Origin: Molossus alvarezi
Taxonomy: Eukaryota > Chordata > Mammalia > Chiroptera > Molossidae
DNA: 64,000 bases
Assembly (NCBI GenBank): GCA_037176705.1
Contig: CM073890.1
Location: 98,632,591-98,696,590 of the forward strand
Direction: 5' to 3'
Numbering within the stretch: the first letter of the stretch is position 1; the number at the start of each line of letters is the position of its first letter. The translations under genes and the position numbers were made by a program. The notes under the pieces are model-generated. The model ran no database searches. It was not told where the DNA came from and saw nothing but the letters and a program-made list of their open reading frames with translations. Shown here piece by piece: positions 34,276-45,510 of the stretch.

Positions 34276-35440
34276 ATACTATTTAATATGAATGCCTACA
34301 CAAATATTTAGATCAATTTGTACTCACACCAGTAGTATAGTAGGATATCCATAGCTCCATATTCTTGCCAATTCTGAGTAATATTTTCATTGTGCATGTT
34401 TTATTATTTCTTTTTTAACTAGTGTAAGTTTATCACTGTTAAGGTGGATACAGAATACTGAAATAGGTTTTCTTTGTTCGAAGACGTTATCTGAGTAAAC
34501 CATGTTAGTTATGCAAGGTTAAGGCAAAGAAATATACATTTTCATTTTATTTTGTAAGTATGATTTAGACCTTAATATAAAAACTTGGGCTCATACCATC
34601 ACCCCTTAATGCCACCCCTTAACACCCCCACCCCACACCCCCACAGACACACATCCCAGTAAGAGCTTTGGACCAATTTCCATATGAACAAAGAGACATA
34701 GAGGAAGAAAGGTACTGAGAACACAAACTCTGATTTCCAAGATTTCAAATAAGGTAAAATTGCTACAGTAAACAGGAATTGTTCAATCCAACATCAGGTA
34801 GTGGGAAAGGAAATGAAAAGAGAAATTCCCAAGTTAGTATTTAAAAGAAAATAAGGGAATTTGGGCTGGAAAGCCAGGCTCAATGCAAGGCCCTACGAAC
34901 TGATTGCGATAGGAAAAGAAGCAGTCTGGCCTAACTTGTGACTGAGGTCTGACATTTCCCCAAGTCCAGGTGCCCAGGCAGGATAGCGTATTCAAGGTCA
35001 GAAGCGGAGACTGTGGATCAGAAAAGAACTACATATTCCTATGCAGCCCAAGTGAAGAGCATGACAAAGCTGGTGAGAGAGGCAGAACAGCAAGGAACTC
35101 AGCTGCATCCATCACAATGAGCAGGACCCGTCTTCAACAGCGGGTTCAGGGGACAACCTGAGCAGGAACGATGTCAGTGGACAGAGCAGATTACCAGTTC
35201 CTCCCCAACTGGCCTTAAACAGCAGGATTTATGCCTTTAGGATTGAGTTAACCCTCGAGGTTTTTGGACACTTTGGGGTTAAGAAATCTCAAGAAAAAAT
35301 AATTGACACCAATAAGGACAGGTTGGAGGTTCCAAGTCATTAAATGGAGAGAAAGAAAGGAATGGTAGGCACTTTCAACTGCAGAATCAGTTCATAACAG
35401 CTAGATTAGAAATTATAACTTTGTTTTTCAGAATTGCCAT
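34276..35440. other. No gene seen
   Basis: AT-rich to mixed sequence with a C-rich patch near 34600-34650. No repeat or coding region recognised. Confidence 0.3.
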
Positions 35441-35457
35441 TAATAATTCAGCTTTAT

Positions 35458-35667
35458 GCCAGCTGGTGTGGCTCAGTGGATTGAACGTCATCCGATGGAC
35501 TGAGAAGTCCCAGTTCGATTCCCAGTCAGAGCACAGGCCCAAGTTGCAGGCTCGATCCCCAGTAGGGGGCTACAGAAGGCTGCCAATCAATGTTTCTCTC
35601 ACTTCAATGTTTCTATTTCTCTTCTCTTCCTCTCTCTCTAAAAGTCAATAAAAACATATTTAAAAAA
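35458..35667 (+). repeat. Ves SINE, type B
   Basis: Head 'gccagctggtgtggctcagt', B box 'agttcgattccc', body 'cccagtagggggctac', and 3' end 'cctctctctctaaaagtcaa' plus A tail. The TSD aataattcagctttat at 35442-35457 and 35668-35683 is exact. Confidence 0.96.
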
Positions 35668-35706
35668 ATAATTCAGCTTTATTTATTATTACTCTGCAAA
35701 TTTTTT

Positions 35707-35951
35707 TTTTTTTTTTTTTTATCCTCACCCGAGGACATTTTTCCATTTTTTGTTCAGAGAGAGCGGGGGGGAGAGAGAGAGAGAGAGAGAAACATCCACG
35801 TGAAGGGACACATCAAGTGGCTGCCACCCGCACGACCAACCAGGGCCGGGGACAAACTGCAACCGAGGTACGTGCCCTTAGCGGGAACCGAACCCGGGTC
35901 TCTCTGCACCGCAGGCCGATGCTCTAACCGCTGAGCCAAACCGGCCAGGGC
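35707..35951 (-). repeat. Ves SINE, type A, antisense, young copy
   Basis: Long T tract, 'atcctcacccgaggacat', a GA-rich body and the head ending 'gccaaaccggccagggc'. The TSD is ctctgcaaattttt at the left and ctctttgcaaattttt at the right. It lies only about 25 bp from the preceding type-B SINE and in the opposite orientation, so inverted-repeat pairing of transcripts is possible over their shared tRNA-like heads. Confidence 0.95.
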
Positions 35952-35969
35952 CTCTTTGCAAATTTTTTA

Positions 35970-36469
35970 TTCGCATACCTTTTTCCTTAATTGTTGTGGA
36001 AGTTCTTCCATACATATTGCATTACATTCTACATTTTAATTCATTATTTTCTTCTTTATAAAACATAATCTCTCAATCCTTTTCTCTTACCATTTGGAAA
36101 AGCGTATTGCTTAGTCTTTAATTTGTGATTTCCACGTTTCTCACAAAAAGAAACCAACCCATACAGCCTGTTAAAATTGTATAAATTTTAACTCCCAAAT
36201 ATATTATTTGATCTTAAAATGTTGCTAACTCATATTAAGTGATCCAGAAAATGCTCAGCCAGCATAATTTTATGCAATGTCTTGATTTATTTATTGGTTT
36301 CCCAGACTCCTCAACTGGTGTTAGTTAAGTTCTTAAGGGCATTCCTTTTCCTGTTTGGGTTCCATTTCCCCCATATCATAGTAAAAATAATAAAATTGAG
36401 CATATTGACTTGACTTACGAGTCAATGGGCTACAAAAAAGTATGTTACTCAGAACAGGAAACATTTTGG
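35970..36469. other. No gene seen
   Basis: AT-rich sequence; nothing recognised. Confidence 0.3.
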
Positions 36470-38740
36470 CTAGAATCTTGCAAGCCCCGGTCTGAGTGCT
36501 GGGGATGCAGAGGTGAAAAAAATAGACAAATACCCTTGTCCTCATGGAGTTCACACTCTAATAAGAAACCAAAAATAAGTAAAATATGTGTTATGCTAGA
36601 TAGTGATAAGAGTTAATTAATATAAGTTAAAAAAAAAAAGGAATATGAAATATTGGATGAAGGCTTGAAATTTCAGATAGAAAGATCAGAAAAGGCCTTT
36701 CTGGAAGGTGGCATTAGAGCAAAGGCCTGAGGGAAGAATGTGTCATATGCAGGGAAAGATCATTGCAGACACAGGGGTGGGGGGAGTGTAAAGGCCCTGA
36801 GGCTTAAGCGTGACAGGTACAGTTAAGCAAAAGCAAGACTGCCATCATGGACAGGGTGAAGGAAAATGGAAAGAGAATGTAAGAGATGAGGTCAACAAGG
36901 CAACCGAGGGCCAGACCATAGTAAGTACTTCTTGCCTTTTATTCTGAGTGAGTTGGGAAGCTACTGGAAGACTTTACACAGTAGAGAGATCGGATCTGAC
37001 TTGCATTTAACAGGATCACTCCAGCTGCTTTGTGTGAATCAGCTGTACAGGGGTAAAGGCAAAGTCAGAGAGTCATCCAAGAAAGACATGATGGTGGCAT
37101 GAACACACAGTAGCGCAGAAGTGGTTGGATTCTAGATAGAATTTTTAGAAATAAAATTGACAAGATTTGCTAAAGGATTGGATTATGAGGTGAGAGAGGA
37201 AGTGAGTTTGTGACATGGAAAACTAAGAGTGGGAAGACCTATAAAAGAGAAGGTTCGGTGGGGAATTGGCTGGATCTCCATTTTGGACATGTTGAGTTTG
37301 AGATGCCTTTTAACAATCCAAGTGGAGATATGAGTCTGGAGTTTGGGAGAGAGGGTTGAGCTGAATACAAACTGGGGGAGATAAGAAGAAATGAGCAACA
37401 GAGACAGAGAGAGCAGTCACCCAAATAGCAGAACAGGTGAGTGTAGTCACCTGAAATCAAAGAGAGGACAGTGTTTCAGTGGAAGAGAGTCACCAGCACA
37501 TCAGATGCTACAGATACATCAAGACAACAGAGTGAGCATTGAACATGGATTCGGCAGCCCGCACTGCTGGACTGGAGACTATAGATAAGCTGGTGAAAAC
37601 CTGATTGGCAAGGAGTCAAGAGACAACCGGGGAAAAATTGGACATACAAAGTGCAGATAACTATTCCAAGTAGTTTTGCTGTAAAAAGAGGTAAATTTTC
37701 AGTTAGGATAATACTCTCCAGGTCCCTCCATGTCATCTCAAAGGATTAGAGATCTTTCTTTCTTACAGCTGCATAGTACTCCATTATGTATATGTACCAT
37801 AGCTTTTTTATCCATTTGTCTACTGATGGACACTTGGGCTGTTTCCAGATCTTAGCTATTGTAAATAGTGCTGCTATGAACATGGGGGTACATATATTCT
37901 TTCTGATTGGTGTCTCAGGCTTCTTAGGGTACATGGAGGGACCTGGAGAGTATTATCCTAACTGAAACAAATCAAGCAGAGAAAGACAAATATCACATGA
38001 TCTCACTTATTTGTGGAATATAATGAACATAACAGTCTGAGAAAAGGGGTAGTCCCAGAGACGTGGAGGTGGGGTACAGACTGACAATCCCCAGAAGAGG
38101 GGGTGGGGGAAGACATAAACCACAGAATTTATATGCATGTATGCATGAAAAATGGACATGAACAACAAAGCTGGGGACAGGGTGGGGAGGCTGGGGGAGG
38201 GGTTATCAGTGGGGGGGAAAGGAGAAACATCTGTAACAAAAATAAATTAATTAAATTTTTAAAAAGAGGTAAAATTGGAATAGCATTAGGATGGAGAAGT
38301 TGAACTCAAGAGAAATAAGAGCTTCTTGTAAACTGATGGAGGATATTAAATAGGGAAAAACTAATGTCAAAGAAATAAGGATGAGGATATGAGAAACTAA
38401 CAAAATGTCCTTGACTGGGGAAGAGGATACAGGAGGTAGGAAATGGGCCGGCCTTCCCTAGCACCACAGACATCCACATAACAAGAGAGAAGTTAGAGTA
38501 TATGGGCATCATTAGAGGGAGTGAATGGACTTGTGAAAGTCCCCTTCTGATTACTTGATTTTCTCAGTGAAATCAGTAGCAAGTTCATCAACTGAGATTA
38601 AATCCGGAGAAAGAAGTATTGGTTGTTAGGGGAGAGAAAAGAAGATACAAAGTAGATGTTCAGCAGAGTTGAAGAGTGACTTGATGAGAAAACGTACAAT
38701 GTCTAGCCAGCTTTGCAAGACAGTAAGAGCCCACTTCAGA
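36470..38740 (-). repeat. Ancient L2 LINE, antisense, split by L1
   Basis: About 1.7 kb of antisense L2 on both sides of the inserted L1 (37698-38260). On the minus strand, 37398-37183 still yields a recognisable stretch of the L2 ORF2 reverse transcriptase (SPKLQTHISTWIVKRHLKLN). L2-typical phrases read on the plus strand include 'gtcctcatggagttcacact', 'aaaggccctgaggcttaag', 'ggatcactccagctgctttg' and 'ttggacatgttgagtttgag'. All frames are broken. L2 died long before bats arose, so this predates the other elements here. Confidence 0.75.
37698..38260 (+). mobile_element. 5'-truncated L1 with twin-priming inversion
   Basis: The 3' part (37932-38260) is sense L1: the end of ORF2, the 3' UTR and a short A-rich end. 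The 5' part (37698-37931) is antisense and carries the preceding ORF2 sequence (minus-strand peptide with EYYAAVRKKDL). Both parts share about 36 bp ('catggagggacctggagag' onward) at the inversion junction. The TSD aaaaagaggtaaa at 37683-37695 and 38261-38273 encloses the whole unit. This is the standard signature of twin priming. Sequence is close to the 31.5-32.0 kb region of the full-length L1, so it belongs to the same or a sister subfamily. Confidence 0.93.
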
Positions 38741-38999
38741 TTAACAATCATGACTTACAGTGATACCAGTATATACTATGGATGTTCTGGGTACCCAGCA
38801 TCATATACCCTTGACCTGATTCTGATTCAGTGGCAGTTCTAGTGAACATTCTCATACACCCTCACAGAATCCCCTGACCCCTCAACAAGCTCCTACTGAC
38901 TCACTTTCATATTCTTCAAGAGCTCTTTCACAAATCAATGGAAACTTGTTTAGCCCTAGAATAAAGTATCCTAAAAGGATGGAAAGATTACCACCACCA

Positions 39000-39425
39000 G
39001 TTATAGGTTGAATTATGTATGCCCCGAAATTTGTATGTTTAAGTCCTAATCTCCAGTGTCTCAGAATCTCACTGTATTTGAAAACAGGATCTTCATAGAG
39101 GTAATTAAATTAAAATGAGGTCACCAGGATGGGCCCTAATTCAATATGACTGGTGTCCTTACAAGAAGAGTACATTTGAAGAATAAATTTGGACACCCAT
39201 GTACAAAGAGCAGATGGTGTGAGGATACAGGGAGAAGATGACCATCTACAAATCAAGAAGAGAAGCTTGGGACAGATCCTTCCCTCACGACCCTCAGAAG
39301 GTATTAATGCTGTCAACACCTTGATCTCAGATTTCTAGTCTTCAGAACTGAAAAAATTATTTATGTTGGTCAAGCCATTCAATATGAGGTACTTTGTTAT
39401 GAGCAGCCCTAGCAACGTAACATAG
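39000..39425 (+). mobile_element. MLT1-type ERVL-MaLR solo LTR
   Basis: MLT1 order of landmarks: 'ttataggttgaattatg', 'cgaaatttgtatgtttaag', 'ttaaaatgaggtcaccag', 'caatatgactggtgtcctta', 'cagatttctagtcttcagaa' and the end 'gagcagccctagcaac'. No internal sequence adjoins it. Diverged. Confidence 0.8.
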
Positions 39426-39930
39426 AACCTGGTAACAATTCTTAACTAGTCAGGGCAAAATTCTACAAGTCTCGATTCATCTGGAGAGAAAATTTCTAAA
39501 AAGTCTTCTAAAACAAGCTCTGGAGTGATAACCAGTTCAGAAACACACATTTTATCAGTTTTCCCTATTCCCATGGAAATAGGGAATAGTTATCCTCACT
39601 CCATCTATCCAGCTTCATGGGGTCATCTCCTAAAAATAAACTACCAGCACCCAACTTCTTTTCCTGGGCTCCGTTTTCAGGGGGATCAAACTACCACACC
39701 ACTGAGAAACTGTATATATTTTTTCACTGCCATTTCTTGAATCATTTTCTTCTGCTGCTTTTTTTGACACCACACATCTGGTTTTCTACTTTCCTTGCAT
39801 GCCACAACTTCTGAGTCTTCTTCCTCTTCTGCTCACCCTCCTGAAGTGAAAGCGACCACTTGAATCCACTTGGCCAGTCTTGAATCTCTCTATATACGCT
39901 CCTTAGATTATCCAAAAGTCAGTGTTCAAA
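39426..39930. other. No gene seen
   Basis: Mixed sequence; a 71-codon and a 65-codon frame overlap, neither recognisable. Confidence 0.3.
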
Positions 39931-39934
39931 CACA

Positions 39935-40020
39935 CAATACAGTGTACAGATGATGTGTTGTAGAGTTGTGCACCTGAAACCTGTATAATTTTGTTAACCA
40001 ATGTCACTCCAATAAATTCA
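39935..40020 (+). repeat. Old L1-type 3' end
   Basis: 'caatacagtgtacagatgat', 'gtgcacctgaaacctgtat' and 'ccaatgtcactccaataaa' form the short 3' end that also occurs, longer, at 50230-50455. Family assignment to L1 3' UTR is from memory. Confidence 0.55.
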
Positions 40021-40909
40021 ATGAAAAGGGAAAAAGAAAGTCAATGTTCAGTCTTCACCATATTTGTTCTATCAGCAGGATTTGATAAAATTAATCTCTC
40101 CCTCCTTGATACACTTTCTTCAGAAAGCTTCCAGGATACCCTACTCTCCTGGTTTTCTTACTACAACACTCATCAAGTGCCTCACTACTTATTCACATGC
40201 TTCTTCTTCTTCCTAGTCTCCTAAAATTAGAAAGAGTCAGGCATAAGTCCTTTAACTATTCCCTTCTCTTCTTACTGTCATTTCCTGGGTGATTGCATTT
40301 AGTCTCAAGCCATTAAAAAACTATCTATATAACTAACAATTTCCACATTTATTTTCCCCAAACCCCACACTCATATGTCTAACTACCTATTTGGATGTTG
40401 TAATGGTTTTGTCATTTATCAACTTGACTAAACTACATTTTCCAGAATACCTTTCCTGTATGTTTCTGGTTAGGTTGGGTCTCAAGCGAGATTCTTATGG
40501 AAGATTTGGCGGGCAAAAGTGAAGTGGGAGCCATTTTGTAATTCCCACCCATTTTCATTTACCTGTTGGTTCTCCTCATTGGCATGAGACAGAGGTCAGA
40601 CCTGCAATTGGTCCACTTTGTCCTGGAATAACTTTTTAGTTTTTTTGATCCCAGGTCCAAGTATGGGTTCTGGTTTCTTTAAGAGAACCATACCATTAAG
40701 GTCAAAGGCACCATTAGCTGACCTTGCTTACATATTCTAGTATATGCTGTATTTGCTCTCAACCACAGTATATCCTTCTTCCTTCCCAATTGCCTGCCCC
40801 ATGGACCTCAAGATTCAGTATAAGACACAAAGTAAAAGCTTTACAGAGACAGTTTAAACAGCTCCTACAATTGCATAAGGTCACATTTCTCTTACAAACC
40901 CTTCATATC

Positions 40910-41122
40910 GCCCAGCAGGTATGGCTCAGAGGTTGAGCGTTGACCCATGTACCAATAGGTGACCAGTTCAATTACCAGTGAGGGCACATGCCCAGGTTGT
41001 GGGCCAAATCCCCAGTGAAGGGCATGTAGAAGGTAGCCAATCCATGTTCTTTCTCATCAATCTTTCTATCTGTCTCTCCCTTTCCCTTCCTCTCTCTCTA
41101 AAACAAATCAAGAAAAAAAAAA
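40910..41122 (+). repeat. Ves SINE, type B
   Basis: Head 'gcccagcaggtatggctcag', B-box-like 'agttcaattacc', body 'ccccagtgaagggcatgta', 3' 'cctctctctctaaaacaaat' and an A tail. Flanks ccttcatatc (left) and tcttcatatatc (right) look like an eroded TSD. Confidence 0.92.
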
Positions 41123-41330
41123 TCTTCATATATCTCTATCCATCTCTATATACATTGGATAGAGATATCCATCTCTATATACACTATAATGAAATTTATG
41201 TACCTCCTATCTTATATAACTCTATGTGTCTGCCTTCAAAACATATCCAAAATAAAGACTATGTCTCATTATATGAGATATATAGACAAATTTCTTCATA
41301 TATCTCATTATAGTGGATATATATCCAGTA
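41123..41330. other. AT-rich stretch with nested inverted repeats
   Basis: 'atatctctatcca' (41131-41143) is followed shortly by its reverse complement 'tggatagagatat' (41157-41169). The phrase 'atccatctctatataca' occurs twice, and 'catatatctcattatag' recurs in related forms. It may be an expanded microsatellite or remnants of another MITE. Confidence 0.5.
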
Positions 41331-41464
41331 TATAGGGTGTCCCTCAAAAAATGTATATACAACTTTGAATAATTATAAAGCCAGTGTTTATCAAAATACA
41401 TTTCATTTTCAAAATATAATAGAATCTAAAGTCACCCTGGATACATTTTGGGGACACAGCCTAT
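41331..41464. mobile_element. Mariner-type MITE (about 134 bp)
   Basis: The left end 'tatagggtgtccctcaaa' and the right end 'tttggggacacagcctata' are imperfect inverted repeats of about 28 bp, continuing inward as 'aaaatgtatata' and 'tggatacatttt'. Both ends begin or finish at TA, as expected for Tc1/mariner. There is no coding capacity. Recent mariner activity is known from vesper bats; the precise subfamily is not determined. Confidence 0.82.
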
Positions 41465-41830
41465 ATATAAAGATAGATAATAATATATAAAGGGATTCGT
41501 TAGATAGATTTGAACATATATAGTAATATATTTCTATATAATACATTAGAATATTTTTAAATATATGGTTTCTGCTTCTCTGCTTAAACCACAACTGATA
41601 CAGACATCTTCACATCAACAAGCCCAAAACTAAACTCCAGACTCCACTCTCACCCTCCAAAAACTTGCTCACCCTGCAGCCTTTCCCATGTCAATTGATG
41701 GCAATCCTATTCTAAGTGCTAAGGCTCAATTCTTGAAGTCATCAATTCTTACCTCTTCTCAGACCTCACATGGACAAACAATTGGAAATATTATTGTGCC
41801 ATGCCTTCAGTACCTATTCAGAAAAGGGAA

Positions 41831-44800
41831 TAACTGGCAGAATTAGAGGATTATCCATCTAAAATGAGTCTAAGAAATGATAATCAATGGCTACTAAAAA
41901 CACAAAGAGAAACCATCAGGATCACGGGCCTCCTATGTGTGATATAGGTGTACACCACCACCTCTGGAGCAACTTTGCAAAAAATCAGACCTGAATAAAA
42001 TCCAGCCTCTAGCTACAACTACAAATTTTCAGGAATTATAGGAAACAGAGGGACTTGTGTGACCCAACAGGGATACAATTAACATTATCTAGCCTGTGGC
42101 AAAGTCCAAAGGGCAAAGTGACCAAACTTTGCTTGAATTTCTTTTCAGGATAGCATTTTTTTAATTAAGGAAAAAACACAACAGTGTGAAGACAAATAAT
42201 TATAATGACTTTTCATTTGTGAAAAGCAACTACTTTCAGATTAAACATTCTTTCACATCAATTCGTAACTTTTTAAAGGCGTGCTAGAGTACTTTCCCTT
42301 CTTTTTTTCACTTCCTACCACATGATCCTATGTTATTTTTAAAGAAAGACAATTTGCCAACTGGAAAATGTTTTTATGTGCCATAAAAGATAAAGAGTTT
42401 TTTTTTTTTCCAAGCATGTTTAATATATTAACCTGTTTTGCTTTCTGAGTATTAATCACATGCCCTTTGCGCGTATCTTTTGACTTGTTTTGTACTGATG
42501 AAGGAAAAACAATGCTTGTGGGGAACATCAAAGTTATTGAAAACCTCCAAAGATAGGAGTTCTGTGATCAGCCCATACCCAATGCCAGTTGTTTCCAGAG
42601 CAGTCTTTTGTCATCGGGGTTATTGACAAGCTTCTGCAAAGCAGACGGTTGGCTCGTCTCGATAGCAGCTGCCGACTGTCACCCCCTGGGTTTGAAACTC
42701 AAGGTCCTGCTTGGTGTGGAGGCAGAGCTTTTCTTGGCAGGTGAAAGAGTGCTAAGCAGAGAAGTAGTGTCAAATGGAATATGTCAGACACACCATCTGC
42801 AGACAAGGTCACCCTGACCCTGAAGAACATCACAAAAACACGCTGGAGACGTTGTTCTTCAGCTCTGGACTTCAAACTGAAAGGAAAGCGGACCAAAGTT
42901 ACCCAAGCCTTTCTCATCCTTCAGACCGAGACCTGGAAAAGAGACTCAAAGGCTCTCTTCATTTTCTCCTCACCATACCAGGCATCGATTTTCAACGTAG
43001 TCATAAGACGACAGTAAAATTGATGAACAAATGAGGGTGCTTTGCATTCGTAAAGACTAGTGCTGTATACGGTTTACCCAATATTACAAATATTCTTTCT
43101 GCTCAATCACATCATGTTCATGTGTGTTCGTCATTACTAACATACCCCATTTCATAAGTGATAAAATGAGACCTTCCACCTCAGGGACCTGTCTATGACG
43201 AGGCCACACATTGAATAAAGAAGAATATGCTGGGCTCTCCATCCTCATGCTGAGCACTCTTATGACAGCTGTTCCAATACAGTGAGGACTTAGCCACCTG
43301 TCTTTAGGTAATGTCCTTTCCCCTGATATTACCTAAACCCAAAATATAAAAAAATGAAACTCAAACTCTTCTCTCACCACTAATTCCCTTGGCTGAAGTC
43401 TCAGCAAGGAAGCATCCACCTCTCAAGGGCATCCCATGTCCAAGTGGTGCTTGGGTGGCACCCTGAGGATCCTTATTGCGTCCAAGTAGCAGTAACTCTC
43501 AGGAATGTCCTACCTGCCCCATGAACCAATACACTGTAAAAATGTTGTTTGCACATTTCCCCAATAAAATCCAGACAATAAATCTGGTTCCTTTTATATT
43601 TTAATAGTGGAAATGTGTTTGTGATCAAAACAATCATTTCTTCCCAAAGGAAGTATAAATACATATTATTCAACAGTTTCAGGATCCCCTGTCAAAAGAA
43701 ATAACTGCAGAATGTAACATAATAATATGGTAAAGAGAAAAGAGAATGTGGTACATGGGGAAAATAGCTTGTAAAATGTAACACGGGTCTTAGCTCATAC
43801 AGATGATACCCGAAAACGTTTCGGCCAGTATTTATAACCAAACGACCAGGCAGCCCAAGGAGCCATGGCATCAGTTCCCCTGGAAGGGGATTAAGCAGAA
43901 ATGAACATTTTTTTCAATGGGACTGGTTCCCAGGTTTGCAAAGAAACACAGACTCATGGGGCTTTGTAGCAGCCCCACAACTGTTCCTAATAATAGGGAC
44001 AACTCATAGTTTCTTCCCCTACGGATTAAGAGTGATTGTTTATATAATGAATAGTTTGTAAAGGGAACACAAAGGGACTCTGTGTTAGAAAACCAGAGTT
44101 CAATAGTTAGACCTATTTTGACTTTAAAACATCCTTCAGGGGAGAAAATGACATTATTTGTTACCTATGATTCACTTCTTTCTCATTGTCATGCTTTCTC
44201 CTGAATTGGTGCCCATCAAATTTTGACTTAAGAAAATGTTGACAACCTTTCGGGATTCTGCGTCTTTCCAGATCATTCTACCAAAAGACTCTTTCTCTAA
44301 CATAAACCTCATGTCTATGCACTAGCCCAGCACCTACTGCATTTTCTAAGCACCAACACTGGATAATAAATAAAACTCACAAAAGAGTCTACAGACATAC
44401 TTTATGCATCCTGAAAAAATGTTCAATGTTACTGCCAGTCCTTTAACAAGGACTGGAAAAGGACTTTAAATTACTTGATCTACCTAATGAAGGATAACAC
44501 ATATAAAGTAAATATTCTCAATGATGATTGTGAAACTAATAGAAAGATTATTACTAAAGATGAGAAGACTTTTAAGGATTAAAGTGATTCTAAGTGGAGG
44601 CTAGTAAATAACAATTTTTCTAGTGACCAATTGCAGCTGCAGCTGTGTTTGAGGTAGAACTTGAACTAGGAATTTTATTCTGGGGAAGCTTCTACCTTTG
44701 CAAAGGCAGGCAAGCTAGGATGCCAACTAGGATACTATCTTGACTTTTTTGTTAATGTAAGACTTTCCTCTTCAGTTTCACACTCTATATTATTCATTAT

Positions 44801-44880
44801 ACATTAAAACGTCATCGTTCCATTGAAGAAATTTCACCAAATTGATACATTTAAATGTATATTCTATTATTATAAAATGC
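41831..44880. other. No gene supported; long apparently unique stretch
   Basis: Largely repeat-poor sequence. At 42608-43034 three plus-strand frames of 69, 86 and 78 codons overlap in two phases within a slightly GC-richer block, with no recognised product. Positions 43690-44060 also look unique. Nothing supports an exon: no domain motif and no retained coding bias that I can see. Confidence 0.35.
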
Positions 44881-44884
44881 AAAT

Positions 44885-44924
44885 ATATATATACATACAC
44901 ACACACATATGTATATATATACAG

Positions 44925-44968
<44 letters not shown>

Positions 44969-44970
44969 GA
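44885..44970. repeat. (TA)n(CA)n(GATA)n compound microsatellite
   Basis: A TA/CA start passes through 'gtatatatatacagagata' into about ten 'gata' units with one slip ('gatgatagata'). A similar GATA block lies at 8.9 kb. Confidence 0.94.
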
Positions 44971-45314
44971 TAGATAGAGCGAGCACAAGCACAAAGGCAC
45001 ATGTTTGCATGCCCAGAGAGTTTAAAGAGCTGGAGAGGCACAAAGGTGTACTCAGAGTCTAAGAGAACTCAAAGGAACCACAGTGTGTTTCCTTCCAACG
45101 GTTTCATCTTCAAACTGGAAAATCACTGAGCCCCCAAACTAGCAAATAATATGTATTTCACTTGGGTGACTCAGAGTAGTTTTATGTTAAGAATGTTTTT
45201 ATGACTATAATTAACATAATGAAAATCTTATTTACATAAATAGGCAAATAAATCACATAATCATTAAAGGTTCACCAAGCAAAGCTCTTCTTAAGGAAAG
45301 GTAAACACAGAGCA

Positions 45315-45510
45315 CCAGAGGCCTAGATTTAGTTTGTTCCACCCAGATTTGCTGGATGCCCTCAAGTCATTTATCTCCTCTTTAATTCATTCTTTCAAGT
45401 GAAAAAAATGAGATAATAATGCCTGGCTACCTCACAGAATTAGTACAAACATCAAATAAAACAACCATTAAGCATAAAATGCTTACCCAATATGAAGCAT
45501 TATTATTATT
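45315..45510 (+). repeat. MIR SINE
   Basis: MIR landmarks in sense: 'gaggcctagatttagtttg', 'gccctcaagtcatttatctc', 'ttcaagtgaaaaaaatgag', 'aataatgcctggctacctca' and the end 'aatgcttacccaatatgaag'. Confidence 0.72.

Larger units (their letters stand above)
40022..41830 (+). repeat. Sense L2 fragment interrupted by later insertions
   Basis: Two segments, about 40022-40420 and about 41600-41830, carry degraded sense L2 ORF2. The first includes the peptide SESFQDTLLSWFSYY, a recognisable L2 reverse-transcriptase stretch. The second contains 'aaactccagactccactctc' and 'cctttcccatgtcaattgat'. Between them lie unassigned sequence (40430-40905), a Ves SINE, an AT-rich hairpin-prone stretch and a mariner MITE. 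Confidence 0.6.
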
